This document shows positions 27,519-36,948 of a DNA stretch of 64,000 bases, piece by piece. Origin of the DNA: Rhodococcus sp. IEGM 1381 (lineage in GTDB: Bacteria; Actinomycetota; Actinomycetes; Mycobacteriales; Mycobacteriaceae); NCBI RefSeq assembly GCF_030056795.1, contig NZ_JASHKQ010000008.1, forward strand, positions 1 through 64,000, read 5' to 3'. The notes under the pieces are model-generated. The model was not told the DNA's origin, searched no databases, and was given only the letters and a program-made list of their open reading frames with translations. Made by a program: the position numbers and the translations under genes. Position 1 is the first letter of the stretch. Each line of letters starts with the position of its first letter.

Positions 27519-28430
27519 CTAGGCCGCGTTCGCGCGAGCGAAGTTGGCCAGGATGATGCCGCTGATGCGGTCGAGCAACGCTGCGGGTAAGTCGTGTGCC
27601 ATGCCGTCGATCAGCGTGAGCTCGGCACCCGGGACGGCGCGGGCGATGGCCTTGCCACAGGACGGTCGGACCAGTCTGTCGGCGGTGCCGTGAATGACCG
27701 TGGTCGGTGCGGTGATCTTCTTCGCGTAGGGCCGCAAGTTTCCGGTGCCGGTGATCGCAGCCATCTGACGCACGACGCCGGACGGGTTGTAGTTCCGCTC
27801 GTACATCACCTGCGCGATTTCGAGTTGCTCCTCGAGTGGAGTGCGGAAGCCGGGGGAGCCGATGGTTGACAGCGTCTTCGCCGAATGCGCGATGATCTCC
27901 TCTCTCGTGGCGTCCTTCCCGACGCCACCGAGCAGGGGCAGCAGGGCGCGTGGGTCCGGCGGAGGCAGGAACGGCTCGTTGGTGCTCGAGAAGAGAATGC
28001 CCACCGATTCGGTTCGTTCGGGGTAGCTACCGGCGAAGACCTGAGTGATCATCCCGCCCATCGACGCACCGACGACGTGCACGGTATCGATGCCGAGGTG
28101 ATCGAGTACTCCGACGGCGTCGGAGGCCATGTCGACGATCGTGTACGGAACGTCCGAGGACATCCCGAGCTCGTGTCGGATCATTCGAAGGATCGTCGAT
28201 CCCCGCACCTTCTGCCCGGTCATCTTCGTGGACAGTCCGATGTCGCGGTTGTCGATCCGGATCACTCGGTATCCCGCATCGACGAGGCGGGTACAGAAAT
28301 CCATGGGCCACAACGTCAATTGCGCGGACAGGCCCATGATCAGCAGGACCGCGGGATCATCGACCGAACCCATGTCTTCGTACGCGATCTCGACGGAGTT
28401 CGCCGGCGCGATGCCTTGTTCGATTCTCAT
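27519..28430 (-). CDS. lipG: Alpha/beta hydrolase, LipG-like
   Basis: A 303-residue alpha/beta hydrolase. Nucleophile elbow GASMGG has Ser123; the acid is in HGTADRL (about 251) and the base in DGMAHDLP (about 279). The oxyanion region is LLIMGLSAQ. Remembered M. tuberculosis LipG (Rv0646c), also just past rplKA, is very similar in length and in its DNRDxGLS and VVGASMGGM segments. The mycolate methyltransferase genes that lie between in M. tuberculosis are absent. It is 10 bp downstream of the CocE-type gene, so probably one transcript. Confidence 0.85.
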   Translation of the reverse strand: MRIEQGIAPANSVEIAYEDMGSVDDPAVLLIMGLSAQLTLWPMDFCTRLVDAGYRVIRIDNRDIGLSTKMTGQKVRGSTILRMIRHELGMSSDVPYTIVDMASDAVGVLDHLGIDTVHVVGASMGGMITQVFAGSYPERTESVGILFSSTNEPFLPPPDPRALLPLLGGVGKDATREEIIAHSAKTLSTIGSPGFRTPLEEQLEIAQVMYERNYNPSGVVRQMAAITGTGNLRPYAKKITAPTTVIHGTADRLVRPSCGKAIARAVPGAELTLIDGMAHDLPAALLDRISGIILANFARANAA

Positions 28431-28440
28431 GATGTCGTTC

Positions 28441-30387
28441 CTACCAGCCCGGCTCGCCGAGTATCGGCACCACCAGGTAGCTCGGGCTCTCCGGGTCGAT
28501 GCTGATGTCCTGTTTGCGCAGCCGAGTACGCAGTAGATCCGGCAAGATCGGGATGAACCGTGGTGTGTCGGTAGCGAATACGTCGACTCGGAGTCGGTGG
28601 CCAGTCGCGATGACGGCCTCGGTGGTGAGGATGTCTATGTCGAGAACCATGGGTTTGCCGACGGGCACCGGGAGCAGCGCCGCTTCGGTGAGCGGGTGGT
28701 ACGGCCGGGTGTAGTCGCCGTTCGGGGCGAACAACGAACGCTCGTCGTCCACGGCTCGGCGCGAGGCGAGAAGTGCGCCGTTGCTGAGCACCGTCGAAGT
28801 CCCGTCCGGAGCGACGTCGCAGATCATGATGGCCCACAGCGCTTCCCGCGCGTGGCAGACCACGCGCAGGTGCAGATTCATCGGACCGGACAGAACGGCG
28901 TCCGACTCGGCCGGACCGGTGGTGAAGGTAACTGCGGCACCTTCGGCGAATCGGTTGTCGTAGGTGAATCCACCGCCCAACACGGCCGTCACGCCGGCGA
29001 GCACCTGGGTGGTGTCACGCGAGACGACGGCCCGCAACGAGGGCCGCACCGTCAGGACATCGCGGTCTGTGGCGGGTGCGGTGGTGAGGCTGCCGTCGGC
29101 GACGGCATGGGCTGCGGTGCCCGAGGGCGCAGCCGACAGGTAGAGTCTCCGGGGCTGCGCCATGGGAGCTGGAAAGCGCCCGTGCGCAGTCCAATTGCCA
29201 CCCTGCTGACGCAGGGTGACGGGACCGTAGTTCTCGATTCCGTTGTCCACGTCGCGCAGCCACTTGTCGAACCAGGCCCGTTCGAGCACGTCCAGGCGAG
29301 GCGGGAAGCCCGGTTCGCCGAAGCCGATTCCCGGGTTTCCGTGGTATCCGTCGCCGACGAGCAGCTGCTTGAATCCGCGTTCGAGAGCGAGCCGATTGTA
29401 GATGTCCGGTGCGGAGCCGCCGAAGATGTCGTGCCAGCAGCCGTACAGAAATGTCGGTGCCGAGATGTCTTCGATGACGGCATCGATGGTTTCGTAGTAC
29501 TCGTTGTCGTAGATTCGCGGATCTCTACCTGTGACAAAGCCTTTGGCCAGATCGAGCAGATTTGTCGCCGGGGATCGAGCGCGATCGCGGAGCCAGTCGA
29601 GCGTGTCGATTCCGCCGACCGCAGGCGCCCATTTGAGCCCGTTGACGGCCGCGAGCCACAGCGGAATGAACGCCGAGGTGGCACCTCCGGTGGCGAAGAT
29701 CTCGCGCACGATGTCCACCGACCCTTCGACCGCGAACACCGCGTCGAGGCCGGCAGGCTGCTTGGCTGCGGCCTGCAGGGCGTTGATGGCGGAGTACGAG
29801 ATTCCGGCCATCCCGATCCTGCCGTTGCACCACTGCCTGCGTCGGGCCCACTCGATCACCTCGAGCGAGTCGAGCTGTTCTCGGGGGCCCAGCACGTCCC
29901 AGGTGCCCGAGGAGCTGCCGGTGCCGCGGACGTCGACGATCATCTGCACGTACCCGCTGCGCACGAGATGACGGTTGACCGAGAGCAGGTCGGCCGCCCC
30001 GCCCGCCACCACTCGGGTGATCTCGGTGATGCCGTCGAATCTGGTTCCGGTCAGGTCGAATGCGGACGAGAACGCTCTGATCGCACGGCCGAGGACCGGG
30101 GTCTCGAGGACGGTGTCGATGCCCTTGATCAGCAGCTTGTTGTACGGCGTGAGGTTCAGGACGGTGGGAAACGTGCCCTCCACCGCCCGTCCCGACGCGT
30201 CCGCGGGGCGAAAGACATAAGCGCGCAATGCCGTTCCGTCGCTCATCGGAATGCGCACGTTCGCCGTGACGGACACCCGCGGGTAGCGCGGTTGCTCGCG
30301 CACGATGGCCGCCCATGCCGCCGCTGCGTCGCCGCCGCTCGGATCGCGTACGGGTTGCAGGAGGGGGTGTGGCTGTACTGCCGTCAT
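28441..30387 (-). CDS. CocE/NonD family serine hydrolase
   Basis: A 648-residue hydrolase of the X-Pro dipeptidyl-peptidase/CocE class. The nucleophile is in GMAGISYSA (Ser197), the acid in YGCWHDIF (about 316-323), and the base in GDGYHGNPG (about 348). The C-terminal jelly-roll domain (from about 420) is present. N-terminal VRIPMSDGTALRAYVFRP is the usual opening strand. No signal peptide is clear, so cytoplasmic. Substrate unknown; relatives cleave esters or amides. Upstream partner of lipG. Confidence 0.88.
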   Translation of the reverse strand: MTAVQPHPLLQPVRDPSGGDAAAAWAAIVREQPRYPRVSVTANVRIPMSDGTALRAYVFRPADASGRAVEGTFPTVLNLTPYNKLLIKGIDTVLETPVLGRAIRAFSSAFDLTGTRFDGITEITRVVAGGAADLLSVNRHLVRSGYVQMIVDVRGTGSSSGTWDVLGPREQLDSLEVIEWARRRQWCNGRIGMAGISYSAINALQAAAKQPAGLDAVFAVEGSVDIVREIFATGGATSAFIPLWLAAVNGLKWAPAVGGIDTLDWLRDRARSPATNLLDLAKGFVTGRDPRIYDNEYYETIDAVIEDISAPTFLYGCWHDIFGGSAPDIYNRLALERGFKQLLVGDGYHGNPGIGFGEPGFPPRLDVLERAWFDKWLRDVDNGIENYGPVTLRQQGGNWTAHGRFPAPMAQPRRLYLSAAPSGTAAHAVADGSLTTAPATDRDVLTVRPSLRAVVSRDTTQVLAGVTAVLGGGFTYDNRFAEGAAVTFTTGPAESDAVLSGPMNLHLRVVCHAREALWAIMICDVAPDGTSTVLSNGALLASRRAVDDERSLFAPNGDYTRPYHPLTEAALLPVPVGKPMVLDIDILTTEAVIATGHRLRVDVFATDTPRFIPILPDLLRTRLRKQDISIDPESPSYLVVPILGEPGW

Positions 30388-30626
30388 GGGAAACGATTAG
30401 ACCGTCGAAGGGCCCCGTTTGTCATGCGGAATGGAAATCACCCGTGATCCCGCCGGGTCGGTCGGTCGATCGGACTACATCTATTGGGAGTGTTCTCAAC
30501 GGCGGTTGAGTGTCGCTGTGGGTCCTACCAGAGATTCTCGAAACCACGTATTTCGCCACCGACCCCGTTGCTAGCGTCTTCCTCGACGTCAGGTTGATTC
30601 GAGCTATTTGCTGCAGGGGAGCACAC

Positions 30627-31865
30627 ATGAATTTAGAGGCACTGTTCGGGGACGGATCGCTTCGACCGCTATGGCCGCATGCGGATGCGCTGATCACCAA
30701 CGAATGCCCGGGGCTCCGCTTCGCCGGGAAGTACGCCGACGTCGTCGCTGTGAGCAACGGTGATCCGACCGCGCTGCGTCCGTTCATCGACGAGGACACT
30801 CGTCGGCGCGTGGCCGAAATGGCGCCACCACGCACCGACACCGCGCTCGTGCTGGGAGCCAACGGCTTTCTCGGTGCGCACCTGATCGGCCGTCTCACTC
30901 GTGATGCCGCTGTCGAGGTCGTCTATGCAATGGTGCGTCCCACCGAAGAGGAATCGGCACTCGAGCGTCTGCAGCGCACGTTCGATCTGTACGAGATCAC
31001 CGTGGATGCCGACAAGATCCGCATCGTCGAGGGCACTCCGACGAAGTTCCGTTTCGGTCTCGACAAGGCGGCCTACTACGAGCTGGCTGCCGGAGCGGGG
31101 CAGATTTTCAACTGCGCCAGCTCGACCGATTACACGGAGAGCTACGCCGATCTGCGCGACGACTGGTTCGTGAGCGTGCTGCGCATCCTCGAATTCAGCA
31201 TCACTTCCACCCGCAAGCACCTGACCTATGTCGGCAGCATCGGCGCTCACCTCTACCAGAAGCCGGAGGACTTCCGCCGCGCCGATTCGTGGTGGTACTC
31301 CGGGTACGCGCAGATGAAGTGGGTCAACGCGACGCTGCTCGGATGGCTGTCGATGTCGGACACCTACTCGGTCACCCTGTGCGAGGCTCCCTACATCCTC
31401 GGCAGCACCGAACTGGGGCGTGATCCGGGTCGGGTCTACAGCTTCTGGCGCATCATCGAACTGGCGATCGCCGCCGGTGCCATCTGGGACGGGCCGGGAA
31501 TGAACTACGTTCCGGTCGACGTGATGTGCGACGTCATGGCGAGCAATGCGCTGCGGAGTCATCCTCTGACGCGGATGTTGCCGAGCAATCCGACCGGCTA
31601 CGGCCATGACCTCTACGCCGAGCTCCTCGGCCTCGACCTGGTGAGCTGGGAGGAATTCAAGGAGCGTGTCAGTGTGCGCATCTCGCCTCGTTTCGCCGAG
31701 ACGATGCTGGCCGACAACATCGACAAGCTGATGCGACTGGTGCACAAGCCCGAGGCGATTCTGCCTGTCGACCACGACATCTCCTGGTGCGATCACCGCC
31801 GGCTGTTCGAGCTCTACTTCGACAAGGCTCAGCTCAAGACGCTCACGCCCACTGCCGCCAACTGA
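30627..31865 (+). CDS. SDR-type NAD(P)-dependent reductase, thioester-reductase-like
   Basis: A 412-residue protein. A unique 70-residue N-terminal segment precedes an extended SDR domain. The nucleotide motif is LVLGANGFLGAHL (about 74-86) and VVYAMVRPTEEESALERL resembles the reductase domains of carboxylic acid reductases and NRPS terminal reductases. The catalytic pair YAQMK is near 226-230. ATG 30627 follows AGGGGAG. First gene of a five-gene operon; the next begins 1 bp after its stop. The substrate could be an acyl thioester or a keto-lipid; not determinable here. Confidence 0.75.
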   Translation: MNLEALFGDGSLRPLWPHADALITNECPGLRFAGKYADVVAVSNGDPTALRPFIDEDTRRRVAEMAPPRTDTALVLGANGFLGAHLIGRLTRDAAVEVVYAMVRPTEEESALERLQRTFDLYEITVDADKIRIVEGTPTKFRFGLDKAAYYELAAGAGQIFNCASSTDYTESYADLRDDWFVSVLRILEFSITSTRKHLTYVGSIGAHLYQKPEDFRRADSWWYSGYAQMKWVNATLLGWLSMSDTYSVTLCEAPYILGSTELGRDPGRVYSFWRIIELAIAAGAIWDGPGMNYVPVDVMCDVMASNALRSHPLTRMLPSNPTGYGHDLYAELLGLDLVSWEEFKERVSVRISPRFAETMLADNIDKLMRLVHKPEAILPVDHDISWCDHRRLFELYFDKAQLKTLTPTAAN

Positions 31866-31866
31866 C

Positions 31867-32064
31867 GTGGCGGACGGATTCGAGCCAACGTCGGTACGCC
31901 TGCGAGACGTACCCATCGGCCGCGAGGTGACCAACGGCGTTCTCTCGCTGGGCTTCTACGTGGTGTGCGGGCTGATCGGGCTGCTGCCCGGCTCGCTGCG
32001 GAATCGGGCAGCCGATGCCTTCGTGACGTGGTCGGAGAGCGTCGACGAACAGCGGCACAGCTGA
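31867..32064 (+). CDS. Small protein with one membrane segment
   Basis: A 65-residue protein starting at GTG 31867. One hydrophobic stretch (about 24-43, including SLGFYVVCGLIGLLPG) and a charged C-terminus. It is squeezed between the SDR gene (1 bp gap) and the decarboxylase-like gene (1-bp TGATG overlap), which argues that it is a real, coupled gene. No family recognised. It might be a membrane anchor for the neighbouring enzymes. Confidence 0.6.
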   Translation: MADGFEPTSVRLRDVPIGREVTNGVLSLGFYVVCGLIGLLPGSLRNRAADAFVTWSESVDEQRHS

Positions 32065-32789
32065 TGTCGTGGGTTCGGTGGGCAGTCGGCCTCGGTGCGG
32101 TGCTGGCAGCTCCGTTCGCGTTGTTCGTGTACTGGCGGACTCGGTTCTTCTTCCGCGATCCGCACCGAGTACCGCCTGCCGATCCGCGGGCGGTACTAGC
32201 CCCGGCCGACGGGTTCGTCACGTACGTCAAACGCGTGGAGGCGGGCAGTACCGCGTTCGCCGTCAAGAAGGGGCGGACGATCGTCCTCGACGAGATCGCG
32301 GGAGTCAGCTCGACCGACAGCGGTTACCTGATCGGCATCTACATGTCCGAATACTCGGTGCACCGCAATCGAATTCCGGTGTCGGGCACCGTCGGCATGC
32401 GTCGCCACCGGTCCGCCGCACCGTTCAACAAGTCGATGGCCAGGGTCGGCGCGAACCTGTTGACCCGACGCACTCCCTACGACGAGGGCTGCGACTATCT
32501 GCTCACCAACGAGCGGCTCACCATCTCGATCGAGCACGAGTCCGGTGCCGTTGTCACGGTGACGCAGATTGCGGATCTGTGGGTCGACCGCATCGTCGCG
32601 CACGTCGCCGTCGGTGACAGCGTCGAACGCGGCGAGCAGTACGGGATGATCCGGTTCGGGTCGCAGTGCGACGTGTTCGTGCCGGACTCACTCGTCGATG
32701 AGATCAGCGTTCGGCCAGGGAAATACGTGTTCGCCGGGGAGACGACAGTGGCCCGTTCGCCGATCCCAGTCAACGGCAGTCAACGATAA
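32064..32789 (+). CDS. Phosphatidylserine-decarboxylase-like pyruvoyl enzyme
   Basis: A 241-residue protein of the short PSD type. An N-terminal membrane segment (about 5-22) is followed by LAPADGFVTYV, YSVHRNRIPVSG (His100) and IRFGSQCDVFVP. In this family self-cleavage between Gly and Ser (here Gly199-Ser200) makes the pyruvoyl group. It may decarboxylate phosphatidylserine or another seryl/amino-acid lipid; the operon context, not a phosphatidylserine pathway, suggests the latter. ATG 32064 overlaps the preceding stop by 1 bp. Confidence 0.8.
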   Translation: MSWVRWAVGLGAVLAAPFALFVYWRTRFFFRDPHRVPPADPRAVLAPADGFVTYVKRVEAGSTAFAVKKGRTIVLDEIAGVSSTDSGYLIGIYMSEYSVHRNRIPVSGTVGMRRHRSAAPFNKSMARVGANLLTRRTPYDEGCDYLLTNERLTISIEHESGAVVTVTQIADLWVDRIVAHVAVGDSVERGEQYGMIRFGSQCDVFVPDSLVDEISVRPGKYVFAGETTVARSPIPVNGSQR

Positions 32790-32801
32790 CGAAGAGGGAC
32801 A

Positions 32802-33977
32802 ATGATCACGATCGAAGAGGTCGCCGGTAAGGCTGGCTGGCGCGAGTTCGAGGCCGTCGCGGACCTGGTCTACCACGGTGATCCGTATCGTCTCCCCGAC
32901 GAGTCCATGGATCTGCGTCGAGTACTGATCGCACCGCCGCCCTCAGTCGCCGCCACCCGCATCACGCAGGCATTTCTGGCGCGCGAGAACGGAATCGTCG
33001 TCGGTCGCGTCGTGGCAATCCACGATCTGTCGTTCACCGAGTACACGGGGGAGTCGATCGGCTTCTTCGGCTTCTACGAGGCCGTCGACGACCACGAGGT
33101 CGCGACAGGTCTGCTCGACGCCGCTGCGGCATGGGTCTCCGGCCGCGGCCTGGCCACGATGTCCGGACCTTTCGGACCGTCGATGTTCTACAGCGCAGGC
33201 ATCGTCGTGGACGACGCACCGGCACTTCCTCTGGTGGGTATGCCGCACAATCCGCTGTACTACGCGGCCCACTTCGAGAAGTGGGGCCTCGTCGGAATCA
33301 AGGATTTCTACAGTTATCTGTTCGATGATCCGTGCGTGATCTTCAACCGTCCCGAATATGCCCGTCACATCCAGATATTCGAGAAGGTCAAGGCCCGGTC
33401 GGAGGTGACGATCCGGTCGATGAAGTATCGGACGCTGCGTCGCGACGCACGTGTCGTCCGGGACCTGTACAACAAGACGTTCGTGAATTTCTGGGGCTTC
33501 TCGCCTCTGTCGTTCGTCGAACTGTACGAGTTGCTGAAAATGATGCTCCCCGTTCTCGATCGCCGGCTGACCCTGATGGCGGAGTTGGACGGAAAGCCGG
33601 TCGGCTTCCTCATGGGAATTCCGGACGTCAACCAGGCGGCGGCGAAGGCTGCGCATCTGAAGTCTCGGTTGCTCCGTGATCTCGTGACCCTGTGGCATGT
33701 CAAGCGCTCCGGCCGAACCGACGTCATCGACGGCGTACGGGTCGACATGCTGTTCGTCGACCCCGACTGCCCGGACAAGGCGGTGTCGTCGTTGCTCATC
33801 CTGGAAATGTCCGTGCGGATGCGCGATCTCGGCTTCACCCGAGTCGAAGCTGCACCGGTACTGGACGACAGCCCTTGGATGAAGGGGTCGATTCTGACGC
33901 GGATGGATCAATCACCGCATCGGACGTATCGCATCTTCAACCGGGAACTCTCCGACTTCGGGTCACAGCCGGCATGA
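32802..33977 (+). CDS. YghO-type GNAT acyltransferase-like protein
   Basis: A 391-residue protein with two GNAT-like halves. The opening VADLVYHGDPYRLPDE...LIAPP, the central ATMSGPFGPSMFYSAG and the NPLYYAAHFEKWGLVGIKDFYSY segment follow the YghO family plan. The second half has LTLMAELDGKPVGFLMGIPD and a conserved VDMLFVDPDC acetyl-CoA-like site. Bacterial ceramide synthase described in Caulobacter belongs to a related GNAT group (from memory), so an N-acyltransferase acting on a lipid amine is a reasonable guess. Its stop overlaps the MMPL start by 4 bp. Confidence 0.65.
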   Translation: MITIEEVAGKAGWREFEAVADLVYHGDPYRLPDESMDLRRVLIAPPPSVAATRITQAFLARENGIVVGRVVAIHDLSFTEYTGESIGFFGFYEAVDDHEVATGLLDAAAAWVSGRGLATMSGPFGPSMFYSAGIVVDDAPALPLVGMPHNPLYYAAHFEKWGLVGIKDFYSYLFDDPCVIFNRPEYARHIQIFEKVKARSEVTIRSMKYRTLRRDARVVRDLYNKTFVNFWGFSPLSFVELYELLKMMLPVLDRRLTLMAELDGKPVGFLMGIPDVNQAAAKAAHLKSRLLRDLVTLWHVKRSGRTDVIDGVRVDMLFVDPDCPDKAVSSLLILEMSVRMRDLGFTRVEAAPVLDDSPWMKGSILTRMDQSPHRTYRIFNRELSDFGSQPA

Positions 33978-36241
33978 CCGCGGACACGGCAGTTCGCGAA
34001 CCCGACTTGGCTTCCCGCAGCGTCGGCTACCGCTGGGGCCGGGTGATCGCTCGGCATCGTTGGGTCGTGCTCGCGGTGTGGGTCATCCTTGCCGCGGGCT
34101 CGGCGTTCCTCTACCCAGGTCTACAGCACTCCCTCGTCGGTGCGAACTTCTCGGTTCCCGGTACCGAATCGAGCCGGGTCGACGAATTGATCGAAGAGAA
34201 CTTCGACTCGTTCGGGTCCGAGCAGATGGTCGTGACGTTCACGTCGGAGACATCGACGGTTCAGAGCCCAGCGTTCCGAGATCGGGTATCGGAGGTCATC
34301 GCGTCTCTCCGGCAATCACCTGATGTGCTGCGCGTGGTGGCTCCCTACGAGACCGCAGGTCTGGTGCCACAGCTTTCCGAGGACGGCACTTCGGCACTGG
34401 CACTGATCGGAGTGGGAGGGGATGCACGCGATCGAATCGGTGTTGCCGAGCGCATTCAGGAGTTGATCGCTGGAGCATCGAGCGACGGCGTCGAGGTGTC
34501 GGTCACCGGCTACTCTCCCATGACCGTCGACTTGACCAGGGTTCAATCGGACGACGCGGCGCGCGCAGAGAGCATCGGTCTTCCGGTGGCGTTGGTGCTC
34601 CTGACTCTCGCACTCGGATCTGTTGTCGCGGGAATTGTTCCGCTGGTCACGATCGGGATCGGCGTGCTGACCGCGTTCGGTGTATTCGCGTTGCTGTCCA
34701 ATGTTCTGACGTTCGACGTGCTCGTGACCACGGTCGCGGCCATGTTCGGGCTCGGACTCGGTATCGACTACGCACTGTTCATCGTGAGCCGGTTTCGGGA
34801 GGAGATGGACCGCACGGCGGGAGTGCCGCGAACGGGCAGCGAACGAGAGCGAACCGACGAGGCCGTCGGTACCGCGCTGGGGACAGCCGGCCACACGATC
34901 GTCATTTCGGGGTTGGTCATTCTCATCGCGCTGGGTGCGCTGACCATCGTCGACGTTCCCGCAGTGCGCAGCATCTCGTTGGTCGTGGCACTGACGGTCA
35001 CTTGTGTGGTCGTTGTGGCGTGGACGTTGTTGCCCGCGATACTCGCCGTCCTCGGCACCCGGATCGGAAAATGGTCGCTGCCGAAGCGGTTCCAGCCGTC
35101 GTCGGTCGGCGAGCACGCAGCGGCCATCCCCACGTGGTGGTCGCGCTGGGCCCGGCACGTCATCGAGCGACCCTGGCGCTATACCGCCCTGCCTGCGGCA
35201 CTGTTCTTCGTCTGCCTGATTCCGATCGGCTCGATTCAGTACGGAGTCGATCTGGGAGCCGACGCGCTGAGCGCCGAGCCCAGCGGACGTGCCAACGCCG
35301 TTCTCATGGACAAATTTGCACCAGGAACAATTTCTCCCATCAACGTTGTGTTCACCGGGGAGAACGATCAACCGCTCGATTCTGTGCAGGCGGAGACCGT
35401 CACGTCCGTCGCCGACGATATTCGAGCCGACGATCGCGTCGCGTATGCAATTGCCCAGCAGGAGGGCGGCCGCGCGCTGCTGATTGTGGTGCCGTCGGTA
35501 CCGATCGACTCGACCGAGGCCACCGATCTGGTTGGTTCCATTCGAGATCAGGCGGTTCTCGCGGGCTTGCGTGACGGAACGATCGCTTCGGTCGGCGGCA
35601 CAACAGCGTTGGTCGTCGACGCCTCGCACGAGATATCGAGCAAGTTCCTGTGGGTGGTCCTGGCAGTACTTGCGTTCTCCCTGGTGTATCTCGGGGTCGT
35701 CTTCCGCAGCGTGGTGATCCCGATCAAGGCGGTGGCAATGAACGTCTTGGTCACCGGTGCCGCGCTGGGAGCTACGGTCGCGGTGTTCCAATGGGGTTGG
35801 GGCTCTGCATTACTGGGCTTCGAGAGCCCCGGATACATCCAGGTCTACCTGCCGGTGACAGTGTTTGCCGTGGTGTTCGGCCTCTCGATGGACTACGAGG
35901 TGTTCCTGATCGGCCGCATGCGTGAGGTGTTCGTACGCCTGTCGAGCAGGTCCGACAGTCCCGACACCGACACCGACACCGCGAACGACACCGCCGTCGT
36001 CGACGGGCTGGAGCACACAGCGAGACCGATCACGGCTGCGGCAGCGATCATGATCGCGGTGTTCGCGAGTTTCCTCACCGCCGATGTCCTCGAACTGCAA
36101 CAGTTCGGCTTTGCCCTGGCAGTAGCCGTTCTGTTCGACGCCGTACTGGTCCGCATGATGTTGGTGCCCGCGATGATGAAACTGTTCGGTGCCCGCAATT
36201 GGTGGCCCGGAGTGCGTCGGACTCAGTCGGTCGGCAACTGA
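33974..36241 (+). CDS. MMPL family RND transporter
   Basis: A 755-residue inner-membrane transporter with two RND repeats. One helix (about 27-47) is followed by an extracytoplasmic domain (about 50-190), a helix bundle with GLGIDYALFIVSRFREE (about 258-274), a second extracytoplasmic domain, and a second bundle with GLSMDYEVFLIGRMRE. Actinomycete MMPL proteins export lipids. Last gene of the operon with the SDR, PSD-like and YghO-like genes, hence the likely exporter of their product. Its 3' end overlaps the convergent anti-sigma gene by 19 bp. Confidence 0.9.
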   Translation: MTADTAVREPDLASRSVGYRWGRVIARHRWVVLAVWVILAAGSAFLYPGLQHSLVGANFSVPGTESSRVDELIEENFDSFGSEQMVVTFTSETSTVQSPAFRDRVSEVIASLRQSPDVLRVVAPYETAGLVPQLSEDGTSALALIGVGGDARDRIGVAERIQELIAGASSDGVEVSVTGYSPMTVDLTRVQSDDAARAESIGLPVALVLLTLALGSVVAGIVPLVTIGIGVLTAFGVFALLSNVLTFDVLVTTVAAMFGLGLGIDYALFIVSRFREEMDRTAGVPRTGSERERTDEAVGTALGTAGHTIVISGLVILIALGALTIVDVPAVRSISLVVALTVTCVVVVAWTLLPAILAVLGTRIGKWSLPKRFQPSSVGEHAAAIPTWWSRWARHVIERPWRYTALPAALFFVCLIPIGSIQYGVDLGADALSAEPSGRANAVLMDKFAPGTISPINVVFTGENDQPLDSVQAETVTSVADDIRADDRVAYAIAQQEGGRALLIVVPSVPIDSTEATDLVGSIRDQAVLAGLRDGTIASVGGTTALVVDASHEISSKFLWVVLAVLAFSLVYLGVVFRSVVIPIKAVAMNVLVTGAALGATVAVFQWGWGSALLGFESPGYIQVYLPVTVFAVVFGLSMDYEVFLIGRMREVFVRLSSRSDSPDTDTDTANDTAVVDGLEHTARPITAAAAIMIAVFASFLTADVLELQQFGFALAVAVLFDAVLVRMMLVPAMMKLFGARNWWPGVRRTQSVGN

Positions 36242-36948
36242 GCCGACGCCAGCACGGAGCCGTCGGAACCGCGGATCTCGATCTCGGTCACGTCCTGGCG
36301 CAGCACCGCGGCGTTCATTCGGCATTCGATGGTGACGTCGCTACCGAGAAAGGTGCCGGATGGGCGCTCGACACCCGACCGGTCGACGAGAACCACCTCG
36401 TACGGGCCGCGGTCGGAGACACCGTCCATCTCCAGGACGGTCTCGGTGCCCCACGTGTGGGCCACCAGGCCTCCTTCGATGTCGACGCTCGGCGTGCTCG
36501 TCGTGAAGGCGATTTCTTCGTAGGCACCGAGGGTTCCCGGCGGTCCGGTGATCGCGGCCGGTGGATTCTCGGGCTGCTGGTGGTAGGCGTCGACTCCGAG
36601 TACGGCCCCGCTGCCGACCACCAAGCCCACGATCGCGGCCGCAGCGGCCACACCAGCTGATCGGCGCTGCATTCCGAATCGTTGTGTTCCGAATCGCTGC
36701 CGCTCGGTGTTGACCGTCGCCGCGAGGATGCGCTCGCGTAGTTCGGGTGCCGTCGGTGGTTCGAGCCAGGGCTCGGTCGGTCCACGCCGGCCCAGGATGT
36801 CCGTCATCGCGCGCAATTCGGCGATCTCGGTGTCGATCGTGAGGTCCGCCGCAGCGAGCTCGCGCAGTTCGGAGGTTTCGGCGTCGTCGAGATCGTCGCC
36901 GACTGCAGCGGCGATCAACTCGGCTCGGCGATCGTGTGATGCGCTCAT
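36223..36948 (-). CDS. Membrane anti-sigma factor
   Basis: A 241-residue protein. A cytoplasmic N-terminal helical part (1-95; no zinc HxxxCxxC motif) is followed by one membrane helix (about 98-118) and a beta-rich external domain, as in RskA-like anti-sigma factors. ATG 36948 overlaps the sigma-factor stop (ATGA), giving translational coupling and the usual 1:1 arrangement. It probably holds the ECF sigma factor inactive until an envelope signal. Confidence 0.82.
   Translation of the reverse strand: MSASHDRRAELIAAAVGDDLDDAETSELRELAAADLTIDTEIAELRAMTDILGRRGPTEPWLEPPTAPELRERILAATVNTERQRFGTQRFGMQRRSAGVAAAAAIVGLVVGSGAVLGVDAYHQQPENPPAAITGPPGTLGAYEEIAFTTSTPSVDIEGGLVAHTWGTETVLEMDGVSDRGPYEVVLVDRSGVERPSGTFLGSDVTIECRMNAAVLRQDVTEIEIRGSDGSVLASAQLPTD

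Noticed and set aside
36223-36948. Zinc-binding anti-sigma (ZAS) type for the anti-sigma factor
   Set aside because: No HxxxCxxC motif is present in the N-terminal part.
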